Positions 11,101 to 25,274 of a stretch of DNA of 64,000 nucleotides are shown in pieces. The stretch spans positions 482,506 to 546,505 of the forward strand of contig PUQB01000104.1 in NCBI GenBank assembly GCA_003024785.1, written 5' to 3'. Numbering within the stretch: the first letter of the stretch is position 1; each line of letters begins with the position of its first letter. A program made the position numbers and the translations under genes. The notes beneath the pieces are model-generated. The model was given only the letters and a program-made list of their open reading frames with translations, was not told the origin of the DNA and did not search any database. This DNA is from Selaginella tamariscina. Its lineage: Eukaryota; Streptophyta; Lycopodiopsida; Selaginellales; Selaginellaceae.

Positions 11101-13291
11101 ATGAAGCGAGCCTACAAGCTTCGTATCCTTTTCTTATCTTTGTTTACACATACAGACACAGAGAAAGACACACACACACACACATATAGTTTGTTTCCTT
11201 AACATCACTTGCAGAGGAGTTTGTCGCTCATGGATCCGATGTCAACTGCCTTAAGATCGGAAAGAAGTCTTCGCGTGTGCTTGTCACTGGAGGCGAGGAT
11301 CACAAAGTTAACATGTGGGCGATTGGCAAGCCAAATGCAATACTGGTATGGATTAACTGTATTAGACACCAAAAATATGATTTTTTTGCTATTGGGTTTA
11401 TTATGAACTTTGTAATTTGATAAAGAAGTTCATAACACACAAGGAAAGCTAATTTGGTAGTGCTTTTTGTGTTGGGTTGTATTATAGCTAAGAATGTACT
11501 TTGCTTCGTATTCTCATATGTAGAATGTGGAGAATGACTCATGTACTGCTTTTTGCTTTTTTCTGTATTTGAACGCGTGTGAGTGCAGAGTCTATCAGGA
11601 CACACGAGCGGCGTGGAGTCTGTTGCTTTTGATGCAGCCGAAGTACTTGTTGTAGCCGGTGCGGCAAGTGGAACAATAAAGCTTTGGGACCTCGAAGAAG
11701 CAAAGAGTAAGCAATGAATAATGTTAAAGCAAAACACTGCACATGCACAGGCACATATGCTCTCTGTATGTGTGGTATGTAGCAGATAACAGTATTGATG
11801 TTTGAGTGTAATGTATATGTATACTTACGTTTTTTTCTTCTTCCAGTTGTACGTACACTCACTGGACATCGTTCAAACTGCATTTCTGTGGATTTTCATC
11901 CATTTGGAGAATTCTTCGCTTCTGGTTCGCTTGATACAAACCTCAAGATTTGGGATATTCGACGAAAGGGCTGCATTCACACGTACAAGGGTCATACTCG
12001 AGGCGTCAAATGCGTCAAGTTCAGTCCTGATGGTCGTTGGATCGTTTCTGGTGGAGAAGATAACATACTGAAGGTTAATATGTGTGTATAATTATATGCA
12101 TCTATACTCACAGATACGCACACATACATATAGACACCTGTTTAATGTGTTGTAGTTGTGGGATCTAACAGCGGGAAAGCTCATTCACGATTTTAAGTAC
12201 CATGAGGGCCAAATTCAGTGCTTAGACTTTCATCCCCACGAATTCTTACTAGCTTCAGGTACTGTTTAGAATTTCGATTTTTCTTAATCTTTATCACCTT
12301 GTTTGATGCAGGATCTGCGGATAAAACCGTGAAGTTCTATGATCTCGAAACATTCGAGCTTATAGGCTCATCAGGCCCAGAGGTATGCAGACTATTTTTA
12401 CCCGTTGTGTGCTTATGTCTGTTGAATATATATGTAGACATCTGGAGTACGTGTAATGGGTTTCAATCCCGATGGTCGTACCTTAATTTCTGCAACTCAA
12501 GAAAATATGAAGGTAAGATTCTTCTTTGTGTGTACACGTGTGCTTTAACAATGAAGAAACATTTCGAGTTAACATGCCTGACCTTTTTTTACTTGTATGC
12601 GATATGCCAGCATTTCGGATTTGAGTGTGTGTGGATAGTGTTTATGTACAGTATGACATTTATATGAATTTCAGGTGCTTTCATGGGAACCATTAAGATA
12701 TCATGACTCTGTTGATGTTGGTTGGTCGAAGATTGCTGACCTGAGTATTCACGAAGGGAAGCTGCTTGGCTGTTCATTTAACCAAATTGTGTCGGTGTTT
12801 GGGTTGTCGACTTAACGGTGAGATTCATTTTCATGTTTGCATATTATACATATAAATATATACTATAGTAATTAATACTGAGTTTTTTGCAGCGTACTAC
12901 CCGCTTCAAGTCAGCTCTGCTTCCCGCACAAACAACGTGTTGAGCGGCAAAGCATCTTCAAATGTGAATGAATCTTATGTGAAGAATTCTGTGAAATTGT
13001 CGCTTCCTCAGGCTACAGAGTCCAGTGTAAAGGAGACAAGGATTAGCGCCACTACTAAATGTAAGTATCTCATATATAGTGATTAGCTGCTAACATTTCC
13101 CCTTCTATTACATGGACGATGTATATATGTGTATATCTGCTAGTTTGTTCTTTATATATTCGTGTATGCATAATAATCAGTTGAAGTATAACGTGTTAAG
13201 TGTGATGAACCGCACTGGGCTGCGAAATTAGTTTCTGAGTGATACGCATAATACAGAGCCAGAAAATCTGTTTATGACTCCTATATGTTTG

Positions 13292-13322
<31 letters not shown>

Positions 13323-16300
13323 TGTGTGGTTGTATGCATTTCCACAACACATTACGTAAATTTACTGTCACTTCACGGATAGGGTGTGGCATAAGATAAC
13401 ACAGCACACATACAGCTTATATACAAGTATTCCGTGCACATCTCGACACAATTATGTAATTTATTGTTTCTGTACAGCGAAGATGGAATCTGACGCTACA
13501 GCTATAGAGAATGTTCCAAACGTGCCACACAAAGTATCTACTTCATTGCCCAGCAAAGTGTCTTCTGCATCAGTGACGTCCTCTTACGTTCTCACCCCCA
13601 GGAAAGGATCCATTTCCAGGATACAATCAGCTGAGGCTCGTCATTCATCCCCGATGTCAGTTTTTCTTCAAGACCCGGTAACACATCATATAGATATAAG
13701 TATATGCATAATTTATCCATAGCGACCGTGTTTAGGAAGCTATGGGAGAAAGCTAGATTGTACTGTAATTGGAATTAGTTTATACAATATTATGTTAACA
13801 CCAACATTTAGAATATACGTGTGTGTTGTGTGTGATATTTACAGATAGGTACTGGATGCATATTGTATAGTCATTTGTGTTTTGAGTAACCATCGTCTTA
13901 CTCAACAGTTGCTCTATTATATAGCGTGTGGTGCCACCGGCACCAACTCATATGGACGTGATATTAACCTTTAGATCTTTTAAAATGCGTCTGAGCTGTA
14001 CGCTAATGTTTTTTTAGATGTGAGAACTAGGATATACTACATGTATACGTACTATATATAATGTATTGTGTATGTATGGATATAATTTGTATTTATATGT
14101 GGTGTGTCGCTATTGGATATTAACATCTATATGTAGCTACGGAGAATGGACGACCGGATACCGGAGGTGCAGCCGGAATAAGAAAGAGTTACGAAGGGAG
14201 GAGAAAGTTAACGGAATATTTTCTACCGATGAACCTGTTTATTCTCCACGGAGTGATAGGACCGTCAGTGAGAGAACCGTCAGAAGCTCTTTTCTCCATC
14301 CTGGAAGAGTGACTGAAAGCGATGATGACGCCACATCCAGAGAAGAAAGGTCCGTTAAGAAACTTACACCTTTTAAAGGCGATACCGGAGCCATTAGAGG
14401 ATCATTGTCTGGTAAGTGCACCATAGAGTTTCACACACATATATATTCAGTACTGACATGTGTACGCCTATAAACACGTCAGAGGATTATAACAATATCT
14501 AGAAAATGATGTTTATTGTGTAATTTAAATACGTATATACGTATATATTGCAGCTACACTACGTATTCCTCGTGCTAATTTCGTACTCTTTACGTGGCTT
14601 AGCCATGAAGAATATATACTTTTTTATTGGTATTACAAATGATCCGTTGGTCTTACATTTATTTCTTCTAAACGTATTTGAGTCCATTATGTAAGCTACG
14701 CTATATAATTTATGCTTAGTTATGACTTTTCTCATGGTACAACCATTATGTAGTCCTGGTGCACATACTAACTATAAATCTCATGATTCGACCATCAAGT
14801 CCGTCTTATTTCCGGGAAGATACCTTACTTGGCCAGTGCTCATATCATTGCATAACAAAATGTATTCAATATAGATGTGCATGTAGTGTTTGTGTGTTGT
14901 TATAACAAAGATAGCTCTGTGGAGTGATTGTCATTTATACACTAGTTGTATGCAGTACGTACATATAGTTCTTACGCATATATGATAGATGCTTCATTAC
15001 TGTTATATACCTTTTCCGTGATCGAAGATATACGTATTACGTGCGTGTGTGTGTGTGTATACATAATGTATGTATATTATAGGTTCCGTACAATATTGAC
15101 TTGTATAATAGATACATAAGTAATTATTTAGCTAATATTATATTCAATTCATGATTTACAGATGATCGAGTTCAACAACTTAAGCATTGTTTTGATGAAG
15201 TGGCTGCTACACAACGTAGTGACCATTCGGCAGATAGTGACTTAAGAAGATCAAGGTCATTTTCTGCTCAACGGAGTAGAAAGGAGCGGGATAATACCGA
15301 TATTCCTGTTACCATCCACGTAGCCCGTAACAGGACCCAAATACGTACACCCACCATGGTAAAGTGTTATTATGATAACTAAATTGTTCTCTATAATTCT
15401 CCTATGACTATAATTTTTCATGCCACAACACTCACGCACACACACACTCACACCTACACACATACAAACGTTGTTATTAACTACGTTGGTATAATAATCT
15501 TATTATGAACGACCAATATGTTGTATAATTAGAAAACCTCGTTTATAGATGGGAAGTGTTGACGGTACGGAGAAGCCTGTGCAACAGCGTACAGACGTGG
15601 TAAAATCTTTTTTTCATCTCTTTAAACATATACACACGCATGCAGATGCACACAGACAGTGCTTGGCTACCTATCTAATGCTAGGGAGAGAGAGAGGCTG
15701 TTTTGTTATGGCTTTTATATATGCAGATGGGAGGATTTGAAGCAATGGAAAAGCCTACACCGGTTTCTCAAGATGAAGGAGAAGCAGTTGGTGAACTGAT
15801 GCAACAACATAACTCAGTCAGTGGTATTTTACAGACACGGCTAGCAAATTACAGGTTTGTTACATGTATTTGTCAGATAATTATATGTATAGATACATAC
15901 CTAATAATTATATTATAGACACTGTCCATTATAATTCCGGTGTAATATGCCAATGACATCATCTGAATTCTAAACATCCTTTGTTAAACTGAGCTTGCAG
16001 ATGGTAAGGAGATTGTGGTCCAGGAGTGATCTCAAAGCCGTGATAGATTCGACGAGCAAAATGGGAGACAATTCGGTATGTTATATAGCAAATGCATTAT
16101 ATGTTTGATGCACTATATGTTGGTACACGTATCGGACAGACATACATAGTCTCTCTATACATCTATAGATATATAGTCAGTTTTGATATACTTATTGTAT
16201 AACAGTAGCAATTTGTCTTGTTATTTACAAGCTTACTCAGCAGATGGGAGTGTGTTGAACTGTACGGGTTTTGCATTCGTGTGTGTGTATGTGTGTGACA

Positions 16301-17282
16301 TGACTATATAATAATTATGTCATATGTGGCCATCACATATTTGTAAGAGACTAGACAAAAATTTCAAATATAACTGATTTGTTTGACACTCCCTATGAGC
16401 TTAGATTTGCAATAGTTTGTCACATATATGTATAAACTTACTAACAAAATGAAGTATTCAATTACTCAGAATGTAAGTTACATGGATAATACAATTTAAC
16501 ACATGGATAGTATTGATAATATCTATCTTGGTACTTTTGCAGGTTCTAGGGGATTTTCTTAGCATCCTTATCGAGAGGAGTGACATGATTACTTTGGAAA
16601 TCTGTTCGCTTCTCCTTCCACTGTTAAACTCTTTGCTGCATAGCAACTACGACAGGTATATGTGCGTGTTGTGAACATGTGAAACAGAGATTACTGATAA
16701 AGTTTGACTCGAGTGGTGTAAGTGTTTTTTTTTTGTGTGTGTGTGGAGAAGAGAGAGAGAGCATGTATGTGCACGTAGTACTTGGATTTTAGAGCTAACA
16801 ATACTTTGTAAGTAGGCATATTACGACGTCTTTGTCAATGCTGTCTTTGCTGGTGAAGAGTTTTGGATCTCTCATTCACAACACTCTGTTAGCTTCTCCG
16901 AGCATAGGGGTAGATGTGCAACTAGAAGAAAGGTATATATTTACATATTAATTAATTAATCATTTGAATAGTTTATTTATTGTACTAATGAATCTCACGT
17001 TGCACGTTTTCATTTTATGACGTGTAAATACTTGTTTACATTTTGCAGGCATGCGCGCTGTAGTGAGTGTTTCAAGGAGTTGCAAGTGATTAAGCAAAGC
17101 TTAACACCGTTGTTGAGGTAAACTGTACATTTTATTTATAAATAACATAATTTATAATCAATATTAAACAATTTAATTTTAAAGCTTTTAAATAATATAA
17201 TTTAACATTATATGGGTATAGGAAAAGCGGTGAAGTGTCCAAGGCTGCACGGGCTTTAAACGAGTCGTTGAATGAGTTGTGA
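11101..17282 (+). CDS. KTN80: Katanin p80 WD40-repeat subunit B1, 19 exons
   Basis: Non-catalytic subunit that targets the p60 severing ATPase to microtubules. Exons: 11101-11122, 11215-11345, 11589-11706, 11847-12073, 12156-12258, 12312-12382, 12438-12512, 12675-12817, 12893-13060, 13478-13677, 14137-14411, 15162-15358, 15549-15599, 15727-15854, 16001-16075, 16543-16655, 16816-16932, 17049-17117, 17222-17282. The first eight encode six WD40 repeats ([83 protein letters not shown]). Exons 9-14 form a serine-rich, probably disordered linker. Exons 14-19 form the con80 domain that binds p60 ([20 protein letters not shown]). The initial MKRAYKLQEFVAH matches the family start. Single-base losses near 12786, 12899 and at the exon 14/15 junction break the frame. 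The reading frame at the start of exon 11 is uncertain. Confidence 0.93.
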
Positions 17283-17469
17283 CGATACCATGTTGTTCCT
17301 GAAAGCAAGAGCTAAATTCTACGTATAGAATTTTGCAAGGTCTCAGCTAAGGTGCGGAATCTGCTTTCGTAACTTGAATATATATATACGTTACACACAC
17401 ATGTACACGCACACGTATGTAGACACCCAGAGGTTTAACAAACACGAGATCGTATATTGCTGGGTGTGC

Positions 17470-17502
<33 letters not shown>

Positions 17503-17775
17503 TAATTGTTAGAATGCATCGATATACTGTTGGTGTATATTTGCAGATTCATCGACTGTTTTGGTATATATTTGTTAGAATGTATTGTATTTGTATATGT
17601 ATATATCGTATATACTTATATGTATATTACGTGGCAGGGTCTATACGTAACAAGTACGTCTAACGCGTTGCTGAATTGCAAAGAGAGAGTGTCATCACGC
17701 TTTGTATATTGTTTCTAATGTTGAAGGTTCGCATGTATCCAATAAAATATGCGGTTTTCAAATTTGTTATACTTA
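17283..17775 (+). other. Katanin p80 3' UTR region
   Basis: Follows the TGA at 17280-17282. It contains a (GT)n(GA)n microsatellite at about 17466-17502 and an AATAAAAT polyadenylation-like signal near 17740. No coding signal. Confidence 0.5.
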
Positions 17776-19797
17776 TAGGGAACTTTTCCCTCGCTCCTAC
17801 GTCTCCCACGTGGCATGACATTAGAATTGTTTAACTTGGAAAATTTTAATCCGCGTGGCATGTCATTAGAATTTCTTTAACTTTAAAGTGTTTTAATCAC
17901 GGTTTTAATCGCGCTCGTCCCTATTATTGGCGTGCATGCGGGATACAATTGCTCCTACCGTCCGCTCGTCGGCGGGGATCGTGCGGCACACCTTATAAAA
18001 TGAAGCTTAATCATTAAACGGAATTAAGTAAGTAAATATGCCCAATCTTATTTTTATTATAATAAAATAAATATATAATACATTTCTACACAGTTAAGTC
18101 ATCCTTTATTTTGAATATAACGATTATAATCAATATAATTATCATATTAATACATGTAGTGTATGCATTAGTTTCACTTCCATTGTATAGTGTTTGTATT
18201 AGCATAACATGTCTATGGTGAATTACAATTTTTTATTTGACAAATAATATAAATGCATAATTCAGTCGGGTACTTTAATCATATCTATAAGTACCCATAA
18301 ATGCTAAGGAGGATTGGAATCTGTCATTTAATATATATATATTTATAAATAAGTATAAAATAAACAATAATACAGAATATCTTGTATAATTTATATTTCT
18401 ACATCTTATATTTAATAAATTTTGTTTGAGCCATTCAACAAACCCCTACGGTTTAACACTTTACACTCACGCTTGAGAACATACGTGTTCATAGGGTTTG
18501 TCTAATGCCTAGTTGTGGTGTAACTTACACGATGCCGATGTTCTATATTTAAAAAATGTATAAAGGATTGATAAAGTTAATATGCAAGTACATTAAGTTA
18601 ATATTTTAATAATGGTCTACAACTTATGATATTACATTACACTATAATGATCTCATGGCCTCTCCCCCTCTTTTTAAGGATTTAGCAAATGGGATAACAT
18701 GGAATCTCCGTTATTTTACTAAGGACTAAGAACAACCTAAGTCCTAGCTAACAATACCTTTAAGGAGGTAGGTTTTATAACGAGTTAAGTAAAATTTATT
18801 TTAAATTGATCGAACTTAGACCTTAAATTCCTAAATACATTATAGAGATTATTTCTATGCCTAAGTTATTCCTCAAATATGTTACCAATATAAGGTTAAG
18901 GGTTGTGCAAATGAAAGTATAAATTATGCTATATGTAATTTGAATAATACACCACACATGCTCGCTCACTCTAAAAATAATAAACACATGTAGTAATATA
19001 TATCAATTTGTATTTTATATATTTAAAATAATTTAAAATTTATATGTTTTATGAGCAATATTTTGGTCTATAAATATCTTCATTTATGTGTATATATTAT
19101 GTAATAGCAATTTTTATAGTTATACCATGTATAGGATCATAAATACCAAGATAATTTGTGCTTAGGTGTAAGTTAATTTTTAGTACGTATTTTTATGCAT
19201 AGATAGACTTACATATATGTGAAACATCCATTCTTCTTTCTTTTAATATAACTTGACAAATGGGCATAAGGATGTTGTATGCACGCATTAAAAAAGCAAT
19301 ATAACATTATAAATTGCAATATACAAAGAATCACATAGTGTACAATAGTAAAACTCATTTGTTTTTTTTTTAATTTTTTTAAGATTCTTTCACAAAATCT
19401 CCCTTTTATAACTACAGTATATAAAATCATTTCAAGATAGTAAAGAGTTCATTACTGATGATTTGGAGGTATTATGTTTTTAATTCTTCTATAATTGCTT
19501 ACATTTTGTACGATGAGGTAGAAAAATTTGTAAAAGAGAGTGTTCTAAACTAAATGCACCAACTACATTCCATAAATTTCACATAAAACATAATGCACAT
19601 GGATCACTCACACATCTTAAAACTACTAGCTTTCTTGACAATGCAAGGTATCTTTATTTATATTTATAATTATGTAAAAAATGTTTATTGCTTTTATATA
19701 AATATTGATGCTTTTATGAGAACGAGAACAAAAAAAAAAAGTGATTATTGTTTATCCTAAAGAGTCAAACAAGAAATGGAACTTAAATGAACTACTT
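17776..19797. other. AT-rich intergenic spacer
   Basis: No gene recognised. The words CGTGGCATG(A/T)CATTAGAATT occur twice, about 47 bp apart (near 17811 and 17854), followed by a short GC-rich patch at about 17935-17995. The rest is AT-rich without long open frames. Confidence 0.5.
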
Positions 19798-20485
19798 CCT
19801 TGGGGGTGTGAAAATGTCTAAGGTTGAACAAGCTCATTAACATGAGGCACTTTCTGGTCATGTGCACATGCTTGGGATTGTCCAAACCTAGCTTTATGGA
19901 GTTTATTTAGTAAAACACTCATGTCTGCACACTCGTGTTCTTATTAAATACTAGCCTTAGGTCAAGGTATTACATGCCACTCAAACCCTTAGGGGTTAGT
20001 CATGGTCAAGGTACCCCATGTTACCTTGTTGTCCTAAATGAAAGTTATGCCTTAGCTCTATCATGAGGTATGTATGAGACACGTTTCTTATGAAAAGACA
20101 TGAGCTATTCTAGATTCATGGGTAGGATTTTAAAGTTTACTTGGGTTATCCTTTACGGTTCAAGGTATGTAATATATGTTTTATATATTAAAAGATATGT
20201 TATAGGTATGATTATATATACACAAAAGTTAAGACATTAAAAACACCTCTAGCCAAATGTGCTAACTAACACACATGGTTACGAGACTTAACCTCCCTTG
20301 AGGTGATGCTATTTAGCACCCTAATGTGAGCATAAGCATGCTTACTTGCAAGAGTATTTTATGAAACAAACTCCCTAAGGCTAGGTTTGGATAATCTCAA
20401 GCATGTGACCACGAAAGTGCCTCACGAAAGGGCTTATGTTATATAAGCTTGTTTAACTCTTGGACATTTTCACACCCCCAAGGAA
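19798..20485. mobile_element. Inverted pair of LTR fragments
   Basis: 19798-19912 and about 20370-20485 are diverged reverse complements (both contain the TTTTCACACCCCCAAGG motif or its complement) and both resemble the middle of the large LTR found intact at 43296-45096. The left arm is in plus and the right arm in minus orientation, leaving a 0.45-kb spacer. Confidence 0.6.
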
Positions 20486-21536
20486 AAACACTCTAACCAA
20501 ATGTGTCAACTAACACACTTGGTTATGAGACTTAACCTCCCTTGAGTAGATGCTTAAGTTTAGCACCCTAATGCGAGCATAAGCATGCTTGCTTGTAAGA
20601 ATATTCAACCCCTCAATGTTAAACATATGACACAACCCTAAAAGGCATGTCTCGAGCATTGTATTGTCTTAGTTTTAGAAACATATTTATATGACATTTT
20701 TTCTCAAGATGTGGCTATCTCATCATAACCCCTCAGACTCAAGAGCTACACTTAATGTCACAAATATGATTAGCAAATGCTAACCCTAGAATCCCCTTAT
20801 ATGAACCCTTAAGGAACATAATAATGATAACCAATATGACTAGTGAAACGTGTACTTCAACAAGACTTCTCAGGGGTAAATTTAGAACCATTTCTCTTGT
20901 GCATGTCATCCTTGCGCAGGGCCATGCTAATCTTCTCTATATCGTTCCAATTTTATCAGGTGTCTCCGGTAAATTTACTTATGATAAGGGTTGGACAACC
21001 CTTAAGGTGTGATGTACCCATGTGCATTGAAAGTTAGGGTAGTGCAATATGGATTGTGGCTTGACAACACAAGTAACTTGCATCAATAAAAGAATAATAA
21101 GCTCACTTGTGAACCCATGGACTCTCACGACAACATCTATATCTTATTTACGTAGCAAAGCCCCCCCTGTCCCCCCAATCTTTTCCTAATTGTGAGAGTG
21201 GGTTGGCACTAATAGTGTTTAACAAATTAAAACTCTTAACCTAACTTTAAACAAGGCAACCCTAAGGTTTTTTAACCCTAATTAACACACCAAATTCACC
21301 AAACCAATTAGGAAATCTAACCATGATACAAAAATAAGGAGAGTTGCTAGAAGGTAAATTCTATCTTCACCTAGAATTTCTCAAGATGCTTAAAGACAAT
21401 CAGTTAGTTTATCCCTAAATACCTAAGTGCACTAGGTGTGGTTATTTCTCACTACATTTAGAGCCCGACAATATAGTACGATAAGTAATAACATTCAATT
21501 TCTAAAATAAGAAAGATCATAATAAAAACTATGACA
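20220..21536 (-). mobile_element. Diverged LTR fragment of the LARD-like element, minus orientation
   Basis: Reads as the reverse complement of the LTR at 43296-45096. The start motif TGTCATAGTTTTTATTATGA ends at 21536, the conserved AAATAAG promoter region is near 21145, and the CTCAAGGGAGG words are near 20275 and 20535. The far end is mixed with the inverted fragment at 20370-20485. Confidence 0.55.
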
Positions 21537-22590
21537 TTATACATAGTATACTTGAGCATCGACTTGACAAAGAACCTTGTAAGGACCATATCATTTCCAT
21601 AAGAAACTTGGAGTGAGTCTTTTTTATGAAGTTTCGAAAAATGCATAAGAACAAGGTCATCAATAGCAAAGGAAGTAGTCAATGACGAATTATAACCCTA
21701 TTGTTGTTGAATTCATGCACTGCCCAAATGTTTCATTAAAGTAGTATGTAATAAAGAAAGAGTTTGATATAAATAAGTCACCCAATTTTGAGCTTTTGCA
21801 TACTTGGGTTCATGAGAAACCAAACCAACTTTTGGAGGCATTTACAGGTCTTGCACATGCAATAATTTGAAAGGAGACGATGTGTCAAGGCCAAAGCCAA
21901 TAACAGAGCATGAATGAAATCTTTTAGTAAAGAAAAAGAGAAAAAGAAAATATACTAATTACTTAGTATTACAATAGATTGGCTCATAACTGGTGTTCAA
22001 TCGAAATTGAAACCCTAGTCCTAGCCTTTTTTATATATTAAGACATGGCACTCATGGATCATTGGTTATAGATTTGAATCTAGACCTTTGGTTCTGAATT
22101 TGAATATGAACCTTTGCTTCTAGATTTGTATATGAACCTTTAGTTCTTAACTTGGCATATTCTAGTGGTTTATGACACTATCCCCTTTTTTAGTAGCGAG
22201 TTCCACGAGTTGAACTAGAGTGGGTCCATGTTTGTTTAGGTACTAAGCATGAAATGTGACAATGACTTAAGCATTACCCATGTTCTTCACAAGTTCCCAA
22301 GTATAGTCACTAGGAGAGTAACAGCCCAATCAACAAGGTAATAAAGCTTACCATGAAGAAGTTTAGAATCTAGTATAGCGTAAACTTCATATTTGGGTTC
22401 ACCATCAAGTTCAACAAGTGGTGGCAGTGGCACGGTATGATTAGGACATACACATGAAAGATATGGTGGATCTTCATGGTACAAAAAGTTATAGATAAAA
22501 TGCAACTTTGTTGATCTTACTAATGATTAAAAATAGTCCAAGGCGTTGATAATTGAACTTTTGACATGGTCAGGTAGTTTTTAAAGTACA
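21537..22590 (-). pseudogene. Old chromovirus fragments: integrase C-terminus and chromodomain
   Basis: Minus-strand reading at 21560-21682 resembles the Ty3/gypsy integrase C-terminal GDLV-type motif (AIDDLVLMHFSKLHKK). At 22287-22505 it resembles the chromodomain (YEVYAILDSKLLHGKLYYLV). The two are in reversed order compared with the intact element at 28.4-34.6 kb, so this is rearranged debris. Frames are broken. Confidence 0.5.
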
Positions 22591-22726
22591 TTGAAGAAGC
22601 CAAATTTGATCATCAATTTGGAAAATAGGTGTAGTTTGAAGATGATTGTCAACAACTACCTTGTGGGAGGGTTGAGCTCGATGAAGATGATGAGTCAACT
22701 CTTCATGAACAATTTGAAGATAGTAT

Positions 22727-23660
22727 CAGGGCCCTCTCATAAACACCATTTGGCCTTTTGCTTAATTGGCTTAAAGGGAGAGGGAAAGGTTCTGACATTT
22801 GGTATTAGAGCAGTTCCGGGTTTGATTTCCATTAGGGATAAACTTTGAGTAAAGCTCACGCTACTAAGGTTAGTACACTTGTTCTTGCCTAACTAAACCC
22901 CTCGATCACATGTGTATAGCCAAGTGTCTCTGGCTCGATTGATATGTGATGCGAGTATAACCAAGCGGTCACACAATGTGGGGACATTAAGGATGAACTT
23001 TAAGTAAAGTTCACGCCAGTAAAGCTCACGCCACTAAGGTTGGCACACTTGTCCTTATCTAATTAAACCCCTTGATCACATGTGTATAGCCAAGCATCTC
23101 TGGCCGATTGACATGTGATGCGAGTACAGCCAAGCGATCACACAATGTGGGGATTGCCTCTAAGTTGGGTATGAGCCAAGCGTGAGTAGAAATGCCTCTG
23201 AGCTACACCTTCTGAAGGAAGGCATAGTAACAACCCTTGAGTCCATGGATGAGGGCATCTACTTTCTCAAATGGGTGGAGAGTATCATAGTTCTAACCTG
23301 GTGGGTTGACTACCTGGCCTGATTGACATGTGATGTGAGTACAACCAAGCGATCACACAACGTGGGGATTGCCTCTAAGCTGGGTGTGAGCCAAGCGTGA
23401 GTAGAAATGCCTCTAAGCTGCACCTTCTGAAGGAAGGCATAGTAGCAACCCTTGAGTCCATGGATGAGGGCATCCACGTTCTCAAATGGGTGGAGAGTAT
23501 CATAGTTCTAACCTGGTGGGTTGACTACCTAGGTAAAGATTGTGGATATGTGGACAAAAGACTCAAGCATAACTAGGTCATCATGACCAAGGGCCCTCTC
23601 ATAAATACCAATTGACCCTTTGCTTAATTGGCTTAAGGGGAAAGGGAAAGGTTGTGACAT
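22727..23660 (+). mobile_element. LTR-retrotransposon remnant with PBS and tandem repeats
   Basis: An LTR-like 3' end occurs twice (GGGCCCTCTCATAAA... to ...GACA), at 22727-22795 and 23589-23658. After the first lies TTTGGTATTAGAGC (22796-22809), a primer-binding site of the initiator tRNA-Met type. Between them a block of about 213 bp is duplicated in tandem (from about 23108 and 23321), with a third partial copy near 22938. No coding domain seen. Confidence 0.5.
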
Positions 23661-23668
23661 TTGGTAAT

Positions 23669-25274
23669 TGTAAAAGTTTTAATCCGAAGGGCTAACACGT
23701 GGCAACACGTGGCTGCGTAATGGCCATCAAGTGTCAACACCTTGTGTGAGCAACGCTAAGTCTTCCAAGATGACCCCAAGAGTCTAACTCAGATGCCTAG
23801 TTAAACAGAAGACTTAGAGTCCTACCCTAAGTCCCCTAGAATGACCATACCTCGAACCCTAGAGGATATCCAAAGTAGACTTTAAGATCCTATCCTAGTA
23901 GACCTAGACAGGCTCATGTCCTAACCCCATAAAGGAGATGTGTTTCACACATGCCCTCATGACATAGCTAAGGCATCATCACCCCTTGAGAAATCACCCT
24001 CATCCGGGAGTACAACCCCTTTAGGGCGACAAGAGGTACCCTGAACCATGACTAACCCCTAAGGGTCTGAGTGGTCAAGTCATACCCTAGACCTAACGCT
24101 AGTACTTAGTGAGGACACAAGTGTGTGCTATAGGCATACACGAGTGTTCTGTTAAGTAAACTCCCTAAGGCTAGGTTTGGATAACTCTAAGTACACGACC
24201 TTGCGAGTGCCTCATGAAAGAGCTCATGCTAACAAGCTTAGGTTGTTCAACCCCTAGTTTCTAAAGAAAACACTCCTCTAGCTAAGTGTGCCAAAGCACA
24301 CCTAGTTACAAGACCTAACTCCCTTGAGCGGACGCCCAAGGCTTAGCACCCTAGTATGAGCACAAACATACCTGTTTGCTAGAGTATCCAACCCCTTGGC
24401 AACAAACCCATGACATAACCTCAAAGGGTGTGCCTCGAGCATTGTATTGTGTGACGTCTAGCCCATTGTTACATCTCCATGTGACACTGCCTTTCACGAT
24501 GTGGGTATCATGCCATAGCCCTTAGATTTAAGAGTTGCACCAAGTGCCACAAACGTGGCTCCTAAATGCCAACTCTAGAACCCCTCAGTGAACCTTTAGG
24601 AACTGGGTTAGGTGAACCTGTCAAACAAGATCCCACACCCACAGTTGGACAAGGACACGGATGTGCCTTGCTTGACCATGAATGCTACACCTAGCTTGAC
24701 GTGGAGGAGGAGGCTGGAGACAAGCCTCAACCTCTGCCTCTTGGAATGTGCATTCTGACAAGACCTTCTAAGCATAGATTTGCCAACGTTAGGGGTGAGC
24801 TACCCCAAAGGTGGGACGTACCCCTATTATTTAGAAGTTAGGCAACACAACAGAGGGTTGTACCTTAACGACATAATTAAAAGAGAAACGAACTTAATCA
24901 TGAACCCAGGAGCTCTCCTACTACATACTCTACCTTATTTATGTGATGAAGCCCCCTCCCCTTCTTTCCTATATGTGTAAGTGGGTCAACCCTAGGTGTG
25001 TTTTTAACCGTAATTAACATGCCCAACTCACCTGCATTAACCAATCAACCTAATTGGGATGTTAAAATTGGGGTGGGTTTTTTAGAAAGTAAGTGCTACC
25101 TTTGCTTAAAATTTCTTGCGATATTTAAAGATAGACGGCCGGACTACCCCTAAACACCTAAGTGCACTAAGCAAGGTTGTTTATCACTACATCTAGGGTC
25201 CTTCAACATAGTACAGTAGGTAACAACAATTAACCTCCAAAGTAAAAGGTTGAGTCATAGTAAAAACTATGGCA
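23669..25274 (-). mobile_element. Solo LTR of the LARD-like element, minus orientation
   Basis: Read on the minus strand it starts TGCCATAGTTTTTACTATGA at 25274 and ends ...AAAACTTTTACA at 23669, in line with the LTRs at 43.3 and 48.8 kb over its whole length (promoter G tract and AAATAAG near 24940-24970, CTCAAGGGAG words near 24320). The flanking 5-mers (GTAAT, GTGGA) do not match, so no target duplication is visible. Confidence 0.6.
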
